NCBI RefSeq assembly: GCF_036127095.1
Contig: NZ_CP108006.1
Coordinates: 2,480,001 to 2,544,000, forward strand
Direction: 5' to 3'
Source: Streptomyces sp. NBC_00335
GTDB lineage: Bacteria; Actinomycetota; Actinomycetes; Streptomycetales; Streptomycetaceae
Length of the DNA: 64,000 nucleotides
In this document: in pieces, positions 1 through 8,837 of the stretch
Layout of the letters: the number at the start of each line of letters is the position of its first letter
Position numbering within the stretch: position 1 is the stretch's first letter
Made by a program: the position numbers and the translations under genes
Notes under the pieces: generated by a model
Seen by the model: the letters and a program-made list of their open reading frames with translations, nothing else
Told to the model about the DNA's origin: nothing
The model's database searches: none

Positions 1-9
1 TATAGCCCA
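1..9 (-). tRNA. tRNA-Gln, 5' end only (cut by left edge)
   Basis: Read on the minus strand the first nine bases are TGGGCTATA, identical to the first nine bases of the complete tRNA-Gln at 267-338 (acceptor arm plus the following TA). The remainder would lie outside the window to the left. This is inferred from the short match and the clustered tRNA context. Confidence 0.5.
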
Positions 10-33
10 AAGGTCTAGACCAACTAGACACCG

Positions 34-106
34 TACCCCCGACCGGATTCGAACCGGCGCTACCGCCTTGAGAGGGCGGCGTGCTAGGCCGCTACACAAC
101 GGGGGC
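34..106 (-). tRNA. tRNA-Glu (anticodon CTC), copy 1
   Basis: The minus strand folds as a 73-nt tRNA: acceptor GCCCCCG pairs with CGGGGGT (the first pair is G-T), the D arm contains AGCGGCCTAG, the anticodon stem CCGCC/GGCGG encloses loop CTCTCAA with anticodon CTC (reads GAG), and the T arm carries GGTTCGAATCC. No CCA is encoded. The body is identical to the copy at 168-240. It is the substrate of the GluRS encoded nearby. Confidence 0.95.
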
Positions 107-167
107 CCTAGCGATCCTGCATCAAAACATCCGGGTGCGACCCTGGAAATCTCGCGGGAAGGATCTG

Positions 168-240
168 TACCCCCGACCGGATTCGAACCGGCGCTACCGC
201 CTTGAGAGGGCGGCGTGCTAGGCCGCTACACAACGGGGGC
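168..240 (-). tRNA. tRNA-Glu (anticodon CTC), copy 2
   Basis: A second 73-nt tRNA with the same acceptor, D, anticodon (CTC) and T arms as the copy at 34-106. The two lie head to tail with a 61-nt spacer, which suggests a local duplication. Confidence 0.95.
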
Positions 241-266
241 AAGCACTGCGTCACTACTGAACTGCG

Positions 267-338
267 CTGGGCTACCAGGACTCGAACCTAGAATAAGGGA
301 ACCAGAAACCCTCGTGTTGCCAATTACACTATAGCCCA
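267..338 (-). tRNA. tRNA-Gln (anticodon CTG)
   Basis: The minus strand folds as a 72-nt tRNA. Acceptor TGGGCTA pairs with TAGCCCA, followed by discriminator G. The anticodon loop is TTCTGGT (anticodon CTG), with a T-T pair closing the stem as is common in tRNA-Gln. The T arm carries GGTTCGAGTCC. Streptomyces are expected to charge this tRNA with glutamate first (non-discriminating GluRS) and then amidate it with GatCAB. Confidence 0.93.
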
Positions 339-375
339 CCAAAACTCAAGACCCTGAGGGACTTTCGTTCGGTTA

Positions 376-413
376 GCGCCTCCGGCCCGGCCTTTCGGCC
401 CGCTCGGGCGGCG
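376..413. terminator. Imperfect GC-rich hairpin between tRNA-Gln and the HAD gene
   Basis: The inner stem GGCC/GGCC around a TTTC loop and the outer GCGCC/GGCGC pairs form an imperfect hairpin just after the HAD stop codon. It may end the DUF4241-HAD transcript. There is no U tract and the pairing is interrupted, so this is tentative. Confidence 0.35.
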
Positions 414-424
414 CAGAAAGAACA

Positions 425-1153
425 TTACCGGATGCCTGACCGTGCTCCAAAACGGGTATCCCCGGCCAGCACCTGCGGGAGCCGGTCGAGTCCGGCGATT
501 CGGTGCACGCCCTCCGGCCCGGGACCGCGCGATCCGTCACGGTCGAGCCACACGGCCGTCAGCCCGGCGTCACGGGCGCCGCGCGCGTCGATCTCCGGCT
601 GGTCTCCCACGTAGACCACTTCCCCCGGCTCCAGCCCCATCTCGGCGCACGCGGCGAGGAAGGCGCCGGCCTCGGGCTTGCTGACGCCCAGCTCCACGGC
701 GCACACCAGGACCTCGAAGCGGTCGCGCAGGCCGAGGTGGCGCAGCTTGGGGTCCTGGTTGGCCACGGAGGAGTTGGAGAGCACCCCGTGCCGGTAGCCG
801 CCGGCCAGGGCGTCCAGTACGGGCACCACGTCGGGGAAGAGCTCCCAGGCGGCCGTGTAGTGCTCCACGTACCGCCCGAACCAGTCGTCGGCCTGTGCAT
901 CGCTCATGTCGGGCTCCCCGAGGAACTCCCGCACCCGGTCGCGGCGCTGCCCCTGGAAGGTGCCCTCCCCGGCCGCGAACCGCTCCCAGTGGCGGTCGGT
1001 GATCCGCCGCCACAGCGCGAGCGCCTCGCGCGGAGCCCCGTACCGCTCCGCGATGCCCTCGTCGGCCAGGTGCGCCGCGAGCCCGGCCCGATCGGCCCCG
1101 GTGTAGTCGAAAAGGGTGTCGTCGATGTCCCAGAGCACCGCACGGATCGCCAT
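425..1153 (-). CDS. HAD-superfamily hydrolase (phosphatase-like)
   Basis: This 242-residue protein carries the four HAD motifs. Motif I is D9-I-D11-D-T, giving the Asp nucleophile and general acid. Motif II is the Ser in GVLSNSS near residue 126. Motif III is the Lys in VSKPEAGAF near residue 159. Motif IV is VGDQPEID near residue 181. Residues between motifs I and II form a helical C1-type cap. The family hydrolyses small phosphate esters in the cytoplasm; the substrate cannot be read from sequence. The start lies only 10 nt after the stop of the DUF4241 gene, so the two are probably one transcript. A pyrimidine-nucleotide or haloacid substrate is possible but unproven. Confidence 0.88.
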   Translation of the reverse strand: MAIRAVLWDIDDTLFDYTGADRAGLAAHLADEGIAERYGAPREALALWRRITDRHWERFAAGEGTFQGQRRDRVREFLGEPDMSDAQADDWFGRYVEHYTAAWELFPDVVPVLDALAGGYRHGVLSNSSVANQDPKLRHLGLRDRFEVLVCAVELGVSKPEAGAFLAACAEMGLEPGEVVYVGDQPEIDARGARDAGLTAVWLDRDGSRGPGPEGVHRIAGLDRLPQVLAGDTRFGARSGIR

Positions 1154-1163
1154 ACGGCCGACC

Positions 1164-1835
1164 CTACGCCGGGGCCCCGTCCGCCGGGGGCACGACGAAG
1201 AAGTCCGTCAGGAAGCAGGTCACCTCGCCGGCCTCGTCCCGTCCCACCCAGGTCGGATAGACGCCGTCACCCCAGCCCGAGGTGAAGCCCGCGAGCGTGT
1301 CTCCGTCCGGGCCCGTCGCCAGGAACACCTCGGGGCCGTCCCCCACGGTCTCCATCGCCGCCCACACCGGGCCCTCCTCGTCCTCCGTCCCGGGGAAGGA
1401 CCCGTCGGCGGACGCGTCGTAGAAACAGCCGGTGCCCGCGTCCACCCCGTAGCCGAAGAACTCGTCGTCGCCGAGCCGCGCGATGTCCTGCCCGTCCTGG
1501 AGCGCGAGCTCCCAGGTCACGGCCGGTACGTCCCGGATCACGAGGCGCGCGGCGGCGACCCGCGTGTGCGGACTCGCCGCCGGCGCCTCCCCCGGCCTGG
1601 TCAGCGTGGCTATCGCGGCCTCCACCCGGTACCGGCCCGGGGACACCTGCGTGGTGAACGGGGCGATGTCCCCCGAACCCAGGTAGACGAAGGGGTCACA
1701 GGCCACGACCCGGCCCGTGGGCAGGGACAGTTCGCCCACGGGGGCCAGGGAGAGAACCCCCCTCTGCCCGCTCTCGTACGCGAAGGAGTGGCCCGGCGTG
1801 AAGTGCAGGGCGTAGTCGGGTGCGGTCATCGGCAT
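1164..1835 (-). CDS. DUF4241 domain protein
   Basis: A 223-residue protein starting MPMTAPDYALHF. The ATG at 1835 has GGAGGG eight bases upstream; further upstream the frame is open but low in coding character, so this start is preferred. Visible features are a beta-rich body, GVLSLAPVGELSLPTGRVVACDP-like opening strands typical of DUF4241, an acidic centre (DEFFGYGVDAGTGCFYD) and a hydrophobic end. No catalytic motif, signal peptide or membrane segment is seen. The family function is unknown. It is the first gene of a likely two-gene transcript with the HAD hydrolase. Confidence 0.8.
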   Translation of the reverse strand: MPMTAPDYALHFTPGHSFAYESGQRGVLSLAPVGELSLPTGRVVACDPFVYLGSGDIAPFTTQVSPGRYRVEAAIATLTRPGEAPAASPHTRVAAARLVIRDVPAVTWELALQDGQDIARLGDDEFFGYGVDAGTGCFYDASADGSFPGTEDEEGPVWAAMETVGDGPEVFLATGPDGDTLAGFTSGWGDGVYPTWVGRDEAGEVTCFLTDFFVVPPADGAPA

Positions 1836-1899
1836 GGTGCGGGCCCTCCGGGGAGCGTGTGATCGACTCCGCGGACCGTAACGCCCGGCACCGACAACG

Positions 1900-1938
1900 C
1901 CGTAGGGGCGGCAGCCGGTTCGGCTGCCGCCCCTACGG
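1900..1938. terminator. Terminator of gltX (18-bp perfect stem)
   Basis: Arms 1900-1917 and 1921-1938 are perfectly complementary around loop GTT. The hairpin lies 12 nt beyond the gltX stop codon. There is no U tract, as is usual for Streptomyces terminators. Confidence 0.85.
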
Positions 1939-1950
1939 GGGATGTGCGGG

Positions 1951-3426
1951 TCAGGCGGTGAGCTTCGCCAGGGTCGCGTCGATGCGGGACAGCGAGCGGT
2001 CCTTGCCCAGGATTTCGAGGGACTCGAAGAGCGGCAGTCCGATCGTGCGGCCGGTGACGGCGACACGGACCGGGGCCTGGGCCTTGCCGAGCTTGAGGCC
2101 GTGGGCCTCGCCGGCGGTGAGGACCGCCTGCTTGAGGGACTCGGGGTCCGACCAGTCGGCGGCGGCGAGGTTCTCGCGGGCCGTGGTGAGGAGGGCCGCC
2201 GGGTCGCCCTTCATCGCCTTGTCCCACGCGGCCTGGTCCTCGACCGGCTCCTTCAGGAACAGGAAGTCGACGTTGGCCGTGATGTCGGACAGGACCGTGA
2301 CGCGGGTCTGGGCGTACGGCGCGATGCGCTCCCAGGCGGCGGCGTCGAAGTCCTCGGGCGCCCAGTTGGCGTGCGGGGCCTGGAGCCACGGGGCGCAGCG
2401 GTCCGCGAAGGCCTTCGGGTCGAGCAGGCGGATGTGGTCCGCGTTGATCGACTCGGCCTTCTTGAGGTCGAAGCGCGCCGGGTTGGCGTTGACGTCCGGG
2501 ATGTCGAACTTCTCCACCATCTCCTCGATCGAGAAGATGTCCTGGTCCTTGGAGAAGGACCAGCCGAGCAGCGAGAGGTAGTTCAGCAGGCCCTCGGGGA
2601 GGAAGCCGCGCTCGCGGTACAGGTTGAGCGAGGCCTCGGGGTCGCGCTTGGAGAGCTTCTTGTTGCCCTCGCCCATCACGTACGGCAGGTGGCCGAAGGC
2701 TGGCACGGCCTTGGCGATGCCGAGCTCGATCAGGGCCCCGTAGAGCGCGATCTGGCGCGGGGTGGAGGACAGCAGGTCCTCGCCGCGCAGGACGTGGGTG
2801 ATCTCCATCAGCGCGTCGTCGACCGGGTTGACGAGCGTGTAGAGCGGGGCGCCGTTGGCCCGGACGATGCCGAAGTCCGGCACGTTGTCGGGGGTGAAGG
2901 TCAGCTCGCCGCGGACCAGGTCCGTGAAGGTGATCGGACCGTCGGGCATCCGGAAGCGGACGATCGAGGTGCGGCCCTCGGCCTCGTACGCGGCCTTCTG
3001 CTCCGCGGAGAGGTCGCGGCACTGGCCGTCGTAGCCGGAGGGCTTGCCGGCGGCGCGGGCCGCGTCGCGGCGGGCGTCCAGCTCCTCGGTGGTGCAGTAG
3101 CAGTGGTAGGCGTAGCCGCCGTCCTGGAGCTTCTGCGCGACGTCCTTGTAGATGTCCATGCGCTCAGACTGGCGGTACGGGGCGTGCGGGCCCCCGACCT
3201 CGGGGCCCTCGTCCCAGGTGAAGCCGAGCCAGCGCAGCGAGTCGAGCAGCTGGCCGTAGGACTCCTCGGAGTCGCGGGCCGCGTCGGTGTCCTCGATGCG
3301 GAAGACGAACGTACCGCCGTGGTGGCGGGCGAACGCCCAGTTGAAGAGGGCCGTGCGGACCAGACCCACGTGGGGGTTGCCGGTCGGGGACGGACAGAAA
3401 CGTACGCGGGGGGTCGCGTTAGCCAC
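1951..3426 (-). CDS. gltX: Glutamyl-tRNA synthetase
   Basis: A 491-residue class I aminoacyl-tRNA synthetase. The N-terminal Rossmann catalytic domain has the ATP signature [12 protein letters not shown] (HIGH equivalent H19-V-G-L22), and the KMSKS equivalent KKLSKRD lies near residue 258. The C-terminal helical domain is the anticodon-binding part. It attaches glutamate to tRNA-Glu. Streptomyces are known to lack GlnRS, so this enzyme is expected to be non-discriminating and also to make Glu-tRNA-Gln for GatCAB. Its ATG overlaps the stop of the upstream FAH-family gene by 8 nt (3419-3426), so translation is probably coupled. The matching tRNA genes lie about 1.6 kb downstream on the same strand. 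Confidence 0.97.
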   Translation of the reverse strand: MANATPRVRFCPSPTGNPHVGLVRTALFNWAFARHHGGTFVFRIEDTDAARDSEESYGQLLDSLRWLGFTWDEGPEVGGPHAPYRQSERMDIYKDVAQKLQDGGYAYHCYCTTEELDARRDAARAAGKPSGYDGQCRDLSAEQKAAYEAEGRTSIVRFRMPDGPITFTDLVRGELTFTPDNVPDFGIVRANGAPLYTLVNPVDDALMEITHVLRGEDLLSSTPRQIALYGALIELGIAKAVPAFGHLPYVMGEGNKKLSKRDPEASLNLYRERGFLPEGLLNYLSLLGWSFSKDQDIFSIEEMVEKFDIPDVNANPARFDLKKAESINADHIRLLDPKAFADRCAPWLQAPHANWAPEDFDAAAWERIAPYAQTRVTVLSDITANVDFLFLKEPVEDQAAWDKAMKGDPAALLTTARENLAAADWSDPESLKQAVLTAGEAHGLKLGKAQAPVRVAVTGRTIGLPLFESLEILGKDRSLSRIDATLAKLTA

Positions 3427-4210
3427 GCTTGATCACCTTGTTGGTGAGAGTGCCGATGCCTTCGATGGTGACGGCGACCTCGTCGCCGACGTTCAGGGGG
3501 CCGACTCCGGCCGGGGTCCCCGTGAGGATGACGTCGCCCGGGAGCAGCGTCATGGCCTCGGTGATGTGCACGATCAGGTCCTCGATGGAGCGGACCATCT
3601 GGCTGGTGCGGCCGAGCTGGCGCTGTTCGCCGTTGACGGTGCACTGGATGGTCAGGTCGCCGGGGTCGAGGTCCGTCTCGATCCAGGGGCCGAGGGGGCA
3701 GGAGCCGTCGAAGCCCTTGGCCCGGGCCCACTGCTTCTCGCGCTGCTGGACGTCGCGCGCGGTGACGTCGTTGGCGCAGGTGTAGCCGAGGATGACGTCC
3801 TTGACGCGCTCGCGCGGGACCTCGCGGCACATGCGGCCGATGACCACGGCGAGCTCCGCCTCGTGGTGGAGGTCCTGGGAGAAGGACGGGTAGGCGATCG
3901 GGTCGCCCGGGCCGATCACCGAGGTGGAGGGCTTGAAGAAGGTGATCGGGACGTCCGGGACCTCGTTGCCCAGCTCCGCCGCGTGCTCCGCGTAGTTGCG
4001 GCCGATGGCCACGACCTTGTTCGGGAGCACGGGCGGCAGCAGCCGGACCTTGCTCAGCGGGACCTTCGTGCCCGAGAGCTCGAAGTCCGCGAACGGGATG
4101 CCCTTGATGATGTCGAGGACGAGCTCACCTTCGGACGCCGCGAGGGCAGTGCTGCCCTCGACCGCGCCGAACGCGACATTGCCGTCGATCGAGAACCTGG
4201 CGATGCGCAC
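3419..4210 (-). CDS. Fumarylacetoacetate hydrolase (FAH) family protein
   Basis: A 263-residue protein beginning at GTG 4210 (V-R-I-A-R-F-S). The longer frame upstream lacks family similarity and the family is usually about 260 residues. The FAH C-terminal fold is evident: [13 protein letters not shown], the metal-binding E-x-E in [10 protein letters not shown] near residue 112, [12 protein letters not shown], and [13 protein letters not shown] near the end. Members hydrolyse or decarboxylate beta-diketo or hydroxy-oxo acids (for example acylpyruvate hydrolase or oxaloacetate decarboxylase); the substrate here is not determinable. It shares an 8-nt overlap with gltX, an unusual but conserved-looking coupling of a metabolite-repair-type enzyme to GluRS. 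Confidence 0.9.
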   Translation of the reverse strand: MRIARFSIDGNVAFGAVEGSTALAASEGELVLDIIKGIPFADFELSGTKVPLSKVRLLPPVLPNKVVAIGRNYAEHAAELGNEVPDVPITFFKPSTSVIGPGDPIAYPSFSQDLHHEAELAVVIGRMCREVPRERVKDVILGYTCANDVTARDVQQREKQWARAKGFDGSCPLGPWIETDLDPGDLTIQCTVNGEQRQLGRTSQMVRSIEDLIVHITEAMTLLPGDVILTGTPAGVGPLNVGDEVAVTIEGIGTLTNKVIKRG

Positions 4211-4311
4211 GTGTTGCGTCTGCCCCTCTGTATTTCCGCTGGCTGGAGTCTGCGGGCTCCAGGCTAACGCGGTGGGGGCCGACGCTTCGCGCGGCTTTCG
4301 CCGGACACCCC

Positions 4312-4497
4312 CTACTGCGCGGCGGTGGCGACCGGCGCGTTCATGAGGATGGTGCGGCGCGGGTTCGCGGTCTGGGTCGGCAGCTCGACGGTGTGCTCCG
4401 GGACCGGCACCGCCTGCAGCTCCTCGGCGTCCTTGAGGTGCGCGAGGGTGGTGCGGCGCGGGTTGGCTATGTTGCGGAACATCATCGTCGTCTTCAT
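4312..4497 (-). CDS. Small hypothetical protein with repeated NPRRT motif
   Basis: A 61-residue ORF starting MKTTMMFRNIANPRR. It contains the block A-N-P-R-R-T-T-L near residue 11 and again A-N-P-R-R-T-I-L near residue 47. The DNA is repeated too: AACCCGCGCCGCACCA occurs twice. No signal peptide or cysteines are present. The start is uncertain: no good ribosome-binding site precedes the ATG at 4497, and an in-frame GTG lies 24 nt further upstream. It lies 101 nt before the FAH-family gene on the same strand and may share its transcript. I do not recognise the family. A regulatory leader peptide or RiPP-like precursor is possible but unsupported by a nearby modifying enzyme. Confidence 0.5.
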   Translation of the reverse strand: MKTTMMFRNIANPRRTTLAHLKDAEELQAVPVPEHTVELPTQTANPRRTILMNAPVATAAQ

Positions 4498-5099
4498 CGG
4501 AGTGCGAAGCCCTCGGCTCACTAGGTCGGATGGTGGCGGCGGGTGCCGCCGGAATGCCTTCGGAGTGCCGCTTGTCGCTCGCGGCAACCCTGTAAAGCTC
4601 AAGGCTAAACATCTGAATCCCCCGCCGAACCGGGAAGTAATGGCCACGGCTATGTGAGTTTGCTCACCAGCGGCCAGGCATTACGGGCATAACGGGCAGT
4701 CAATTCTGCCCTACAAAACGGACATTGCGCCACTGAATGCGCCATTCCGCTCCCGATCATCGCGACTGGGACAGCATGCCAGGCGCGGGGTTTGGGCGGC
4801 GTAAGTCCGATTCCGTATGAATTGGCACGCACGACGGGTAGTGCACGCGTCACCAGACGTGACCGACTGTCCAGGGCGGGACTCGCACCTTGTTGGAGAT
4901 CCGCCTCTGTGCTGGAATTCGCGGGACCGCCGCGGGAATCAGCCGGCGCGCAGATGGCGCGAGACAGCGCCGAGCGCGGCGGCAACGGAGAGGGAGACGC
5001 GCCGGTCACCGACGACCACCATGGGGCGCATTGCCCCACGACTCGACACCGTCCCACCGGTCGCCCGGCGGGACGCCTGGTCCAGAGGTTGCGACGCTA
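4498..5099. other. Intergenic region between divergent small ORF and first conservon
   Basis: About 600 nt without a convincing gene. It is less GC-rich than its surroundings around 4570-4760. It holds an inverted repeat GTGAG-TTTG-CTCAC (4654-4667). It must carry the promoters of the small ORF/FAH/gltX transcript and of conservon 1. No clear -35/-10 pair could be assigned to either side. AGAGG at 5084-5088 is the likely ribosome-binding site of cvnA. Confidence 0.6.
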
Positions 5100-8000
5100 G
5101 TGCAGGGACGATTCAAGAGGGATGACAAGGGGTCTCCCCAGGCCCGTCAGGGCCGTGGGGAAGCCGCGCCGGAGCAGGACCCGCGCGGCGGGACCGACCG
5201 TGGCTCCTCGCCCCAGCACGCCCAGAACCGCGGGCCGGCTGTCGAGAGCGGGGGCCCCGACGGCTCCGCCCCGGCGAAGCCCAAGGGCCGGGCCAAGCCC
5301 AAGGCCGGCGCCAAGGCCGACGACGAGTCGGGCAGCCGCGACGTCGCGATACCCCAGACCTCCCGCGGGTCCGGTTCACGCCTGGCCATGCAGAACTGGC
5401 GCATCAGTACGCGACTGGTGTCGCTGCTGACCCTGCCGGTCGTCGCCGCCACCACCCTCGGTGGCTTCCGCATCAACGACTCGCTCAACGACATCGCGCA
5501 GCTGGAGCACATGCAGCTGCTGACGACCATGACGCGGCAGGCCACCCACCTGGCCGCCATGCTCCAGGCCGAGCGTGACAACTCCGCCGGCCCGCTGTCC
5601 GTCGACCGCTCCGGGAAGCCCAGCAGCCTCGTCACGGGCGTCCGCGAGTCGACCAACACCGCCGTCAAGGCCTTCGCCGCAGCGACCGACAAGGTCGACG
5701 TCGCCGAGGGCAACGACGAGACGCTCAGGTCGATCCGCAACAACATCCTGCAGATCGCCCACGGGCTCAACAACCTCGAAGAGATCCGCAAGGGCGCGTA
5801 CCAGAACGGCGCCCAGCAGACCGTCACCGAGTACAACGCGCTGGTCGTCTCGCTGCTCTCGCTCTCGCAGGAAATGGCGCAGGCCACCTCGAACCCCGAG
5901 ATGATCAAGCGCACCCGCGCCCTGGCCGCGTTCTCCTCCGCCAAGGAGTACGCCTCCATCCAGCGCGCGATCATCGCCGCCGCGCTCCCGGCCGACCCCA
6001 CGAAGCCCGGCAACCTCAGCGAGAACGACCGGCTCTACGCCCGCTCCGCGCAGAACAGCGAAGAGCAGGCGCAGAAGACCTTCGAACTCGCCTACCAGGG
6101 CAAGCCCGAGGAGCTCCTCGCCTCGCTCGGCGACGGCAACCAGGAGATCGCCGACGCCGACGGCTACGCGCGCCGCGTCCTCGGGAACAAGGACCAGTTC
6201 GCCAAGGAGAAGAACCGCTCCTGGATGAACTGGTACGACTCGGACGACGTCAAGCTCCAGGCCATGGAGATCATCGAGATCACCCTGCTCGAGGACATGG
6301 AGCAGAAGGCCCGCGAGCTCAAGAACGAGTCGCAGCGCGACGCCATCATCAACGGTGCGCTGATCCTCCTCGTCCTCGGTGTCTCCCTCGTCGGCGCCTT
6401 CGTCATGGCCCGCTCGATGATCCGCTCCCTGCGCCGCCTCCAGGACACCGCGACCCGCGTCGCCCAGGACCGGCTGCCCGAGCTCGTCAAGCAGCTGTCC
6501 GAGTCCGACCCGCAGGACGTGGACACGACGGTGGAGTCCGTCGGTCTGCACACCCGCGACGAGATCGGCCAGGTGGCGGCGGCCTTCGACGACGTGCACC
6601 GCGAGGCCGTCCGCCTCGCCGCCGAGCAGGCCCTCCTGCGAGGCAACGTCAACGCGATGTTCACCAACCTCTCGCGCCGTTCGCAGGGCCTCATCCAGCG
6701 CCAGCTCTCGCTCATCTCCGAGCTGGAGTCGCGCGAGGCCGACCCGGACCAGCTGTCCTCGCTCTTCAAGCTCGACCACCTCGCGACCCGCATGCGCCGT
6801 AACGGCGAAAACCTCCTCGTCCTCGCGGGCGAGGAGCCGGGCCGCCGGTGGACCCGCCCCGTCCCGCTCGTCGACGTGCTCCGTGCCGCGGCGTCCGAGG
6901 TGGAGCAGTACGAGCGCATCGAACTCTCGTCGGTGCCCGGCACCGACGTCGCCGGCCGCGTCGTCAACGACCTCGTGCACCTGCTCGCCGAGCTGCTGGA
7001 GAACGCCACCTCGTTCTCCTCCCCGCAGACCAAGGTCAAGGTCACCGGGCACGCGCTGCCCGACGGCCGTGTGCTCGTCGAGATCCACGACACCGGTATC
7101 GGCCTCTCCCCCGAGGACCTCGCCGCGATCAACGAGCGGCTCGCGTCGCCGCCGACCGTGGACGTCTCCGTCTCCCGCCGCATGGGTCTGTTCGTGGTCG
7201 GCCGCCTGTCCCTGCGACACGGCATCCGCATCCAGCTCCGCCCCTCCGACTCGGGCGGTACGACGGCCCTCGTCATGCTCCCGGTGGACGTCGCCCAGGG
7301 CGGCAAGAAGCCGGCGCCGATGCCCGGTCAGGGCGGTCAGGGTTCCCCCGGCGCCCCCGGTCAGGGTGGCCCCGGCGGCCAGGCGCAGGGCTCGGTCCCC
7401 GCTCCCGGCGCGCGTCCCCCCGTGGGCGCCGCCCCGCAGCGCGGCCAGGTTTCCGCCGGCAGCCAGCGCGCGGCCCTGCCGGGCCGCGACGGCGGCCCCG
7501 GCGGTCAGCCCCAGGGCCCCGGCCCGCAGGGCGGACGGCCCCCGCAGCAGCAGGGCCCCGGCGGCCAGACCCAGAGCGCCTTCGGTTCGGGTGCTCCGCT
7601 GCCCGGCCGCGGCCCGGTCTCCGGTCCCGGCGGCCCGGGCGGCTTCGGCGGTCCGCAGGCCCGTCCGGCCGGCGCCCCCACGGCGTCCGGTCCCGGCGGC
7701 TTCCCGCAGGGCAACGGCTTCGAGCGCCCGCAGCAGCCGCAGCAGCCGCAGGCTCCGTACCAGCCCCAGCAGCAGGGTCAGGGGCAGCAGCAGTCCGGCG
7801 GCCCGGCCGCCCGCGGCCCCCGGCCGCAGCTTCCGCCGCGCGGTGGCGCTCCCCGTCCGGAGCTCCCGGGCGCGGTCGGCGGACCCGCCGCGATGCCCCA
7901 GACCACCAGTTGGGGTGCGGGCCAGCGCGGGCACGACGAGCCGCGCGGCCACGACGAGCTGTCGGGTCCGGGCTCCACGTCCGAGTTCCCCCGCCCCGAC

Positions 8001-8837
8001 TTCAATGCCCCGGCCCCGCAGGCCGGCGGCAACGGCGGCCAGGCCGGCCTCGAAAACGGCGCCACGAGCCAGTTCGCCCGTCCCGACTTCGGCGACCCGG
8101 CCTCCACCACCGGCCAGTTCGCCCGCCAGGACTTCCAGGCCCAGCGGCCCGGCGGCCCCGGTGTCGGCGGCTACGCCCAGCCCGGCCAGGCCCCGCAGCC
8201 CCAGGGCCGGCAGGCCCCCGTACCGCCTGCGCGCGCCGAGGCTCCGCGGCTGCCGCAGGCGCCCCGTCCGGAGGCCCTGCCCCCGGCCGGTCCGGGCACC
8301 GGCGAGGGCCGCAGCCCGATCTTCGACACGCTGGAGTCGAACTGGTTCCGCCAGGAGGCCGCCCAGGCCCCCGCGCCGGCGCCGGTAGTGCCCCAGCAGC
8401 CGCAGCAGTCCGCTCCGGCGATCGCGGCTCCCGCCTCCCCCCAGCGTCCGCAGCAGCACCAGCTGCCGCAGCGCGGCCAGGAGCAGGCTCCGGCCGAGAC
8501 CGCGCAGACGGCCACCGGCGCCGTGCCGACCGTGAGCTGGCGCTCCTCTCCGAACGACGAGCTGATGCGGCAGGCCGAGCGCGTGCGCCAGCCCGCCGCC
8601 GGCGGTATCACCACGTCGGGTCTGCCCCGCCGGGTCCCTCGGGCGAACCTCGTGGCCGGCACCGCGCAGCAGCAGGCCGAAGCACAGGCCGGCCCCCAGG
8701 TTTCGCGGTCCCCGGACGATGTCCGCGGCCGTCTCACCAACCTCCGACGCGGTATCCAGCAGGGTCGGCAGGCCGGCACCACCGGCCCGGCCACCGGCAG
8801 TTACCACATCGACCCCACTTACCAGCAGGAGCGATAG
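5100..8837 (+). CDS. cvnA: CvnA, conservon 1 sensor histidine-kinase-like protein
   Basis: A 1245-residue membrane protein that heads a conservon. The GTG at 5100 (V-Q-G-R-F-K-R) is chosen because AGAGG precedes it with 11-nt spacing, the same layout as the second cvnA. Order of parts: a basic disordered N-terminus to about residue 100; TM1 near 105-123; an extracytoplasmic NIT-type sensor region to about 415; TM2 near 416-440; HAMP; a DHp-like helix with KLDHLATRMRRNGENLL near 565; and a GHKL ATPase with N box LLAELLENATSF near 630 and G1 EIHDTGIGL near 662. A Pro/Gln/Gly-rich tail of about 500 residues ends in GLPRRVPRANLV and QVSRSPDDVRGRL. Conservon kinases are thought to form a membrane complex with CvnB, C and D, analogous to a G-protein-coupled receptor. 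The ligand is unknown. Confidence 0.93.
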   Translation: MQGRFKRDDKGSPQARQGRGEAAPEQDPRGGTDRGSSPQHAQNRGPAVESGGPDGSAPAKPKGRAKPKAGAKADDESGSRDVAIPQTSRGSGSRLAMQNWRISTRLVSLLTLPVVAATTLGGFRINDSLNDIAQLEHMQLLTTMTRQATHLAAMLQAERDNSAGPLSVDRSGKPSSLVTGVRESTNTAVKAFAAATDKVDVAEGNDETLRSIRNNILQIAHGLNNLEEIRKGAYQNGAQQTVTEYNALVVSLLSLSQEMAQATSNPEMIKRTRALAAFSSAKEYASIQRAIIAAALPADPTKPGNLSENDRLYARSAQNSEEQAQKTFELAYQGKPEELLASLGDGNQEIADADGYARRVLGNKDQFAKEKNRSWMNWYDSDDVKLQAMEIIEITLLEDMEQKARELKNESQRDAIINGALILLVLGVSLVGAFVMARSMIRSLRRLQDTATRVAQDRLPELVKQLSESDPQDVDTTVESVGLHTRDEIGQVAAAFDDVHREAVRLAAEQALLRGNVNAMFTNLSRRSQGLIQRQLSLISELESREADPDQLSSLFKLDHLATRMRRNGENLLVLAGEEPGRRWTRPVPLVDVLRAAASEVEQYERIELSSVPGTDVAGRVVNDLVHLLAELLENATSFSSPQTKVKVTGHALPDGRVLVEIHDTGIGLSPEDLAAINERLASPPTVDVSVSRRMGLFVVGRLSLRHGIRIQLRPSDSGGTTALVMLPVDVAQGGKKPAPMPGQGGQGSPGAPGQGGPGGQAQGSVPAPGARPPVGAAPQRGQVSAGSQRAALPGRDGGPGGQPQGPGPQGGRPPQQQGPGGQTQSAFGSGAPLPGRGPVSGPGGPGGFGGPQARPAGAPTASGPGGFPQGNGFERPQQPQQPQAPYQPQQQGQGQQQSGGPAARGPRPQLPPRGGAPRPELPGAVGGPAAMPQTTSWGAGQRGHDEPRGHDELSGPGSTSEFPRPDFNAPAPQAGGNGGQAGLENGATSQFARPDFGDPASTTGQFARQDFQAQRPGGPGVGGYAQPGQAPQPQGRQAPVPPARAEAPRLPQAPRPEALPPAGPGTGEGRSPIFDTLESNWFRQEAAQAPAPAPVVPQQPQQSAPAIAAPASPQRPQQHQLPQRGQEQAPAETAQTATGAVPTVSWRSSPNDELMRQAERVRQPAAGGITTSGLPRRVPRANLVAGTAQQQAEAQAGPQVSRSPDDVRGRLTNLRRGIQQGRQAGTTGPATGSYHIDPTYQQER

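Noticed and set aside
34..240. Duplicated tRNA-Glu as the att site of an integrated element
   Set aside because: Both copies are complete, only 61 nt lies between them, and no integrase or phage gene is present.
1942..3432. Open frame antisense to gltX
   Set aside because: A shadow of gltX; no domain or ribosome-binding site.
4650..5057. Possible minus-strand gene in the gap before conservon 1
   Set aside because: No ribosome-binding site, mixed codon use and no recognisable features. The region is more likely promoter DNA.
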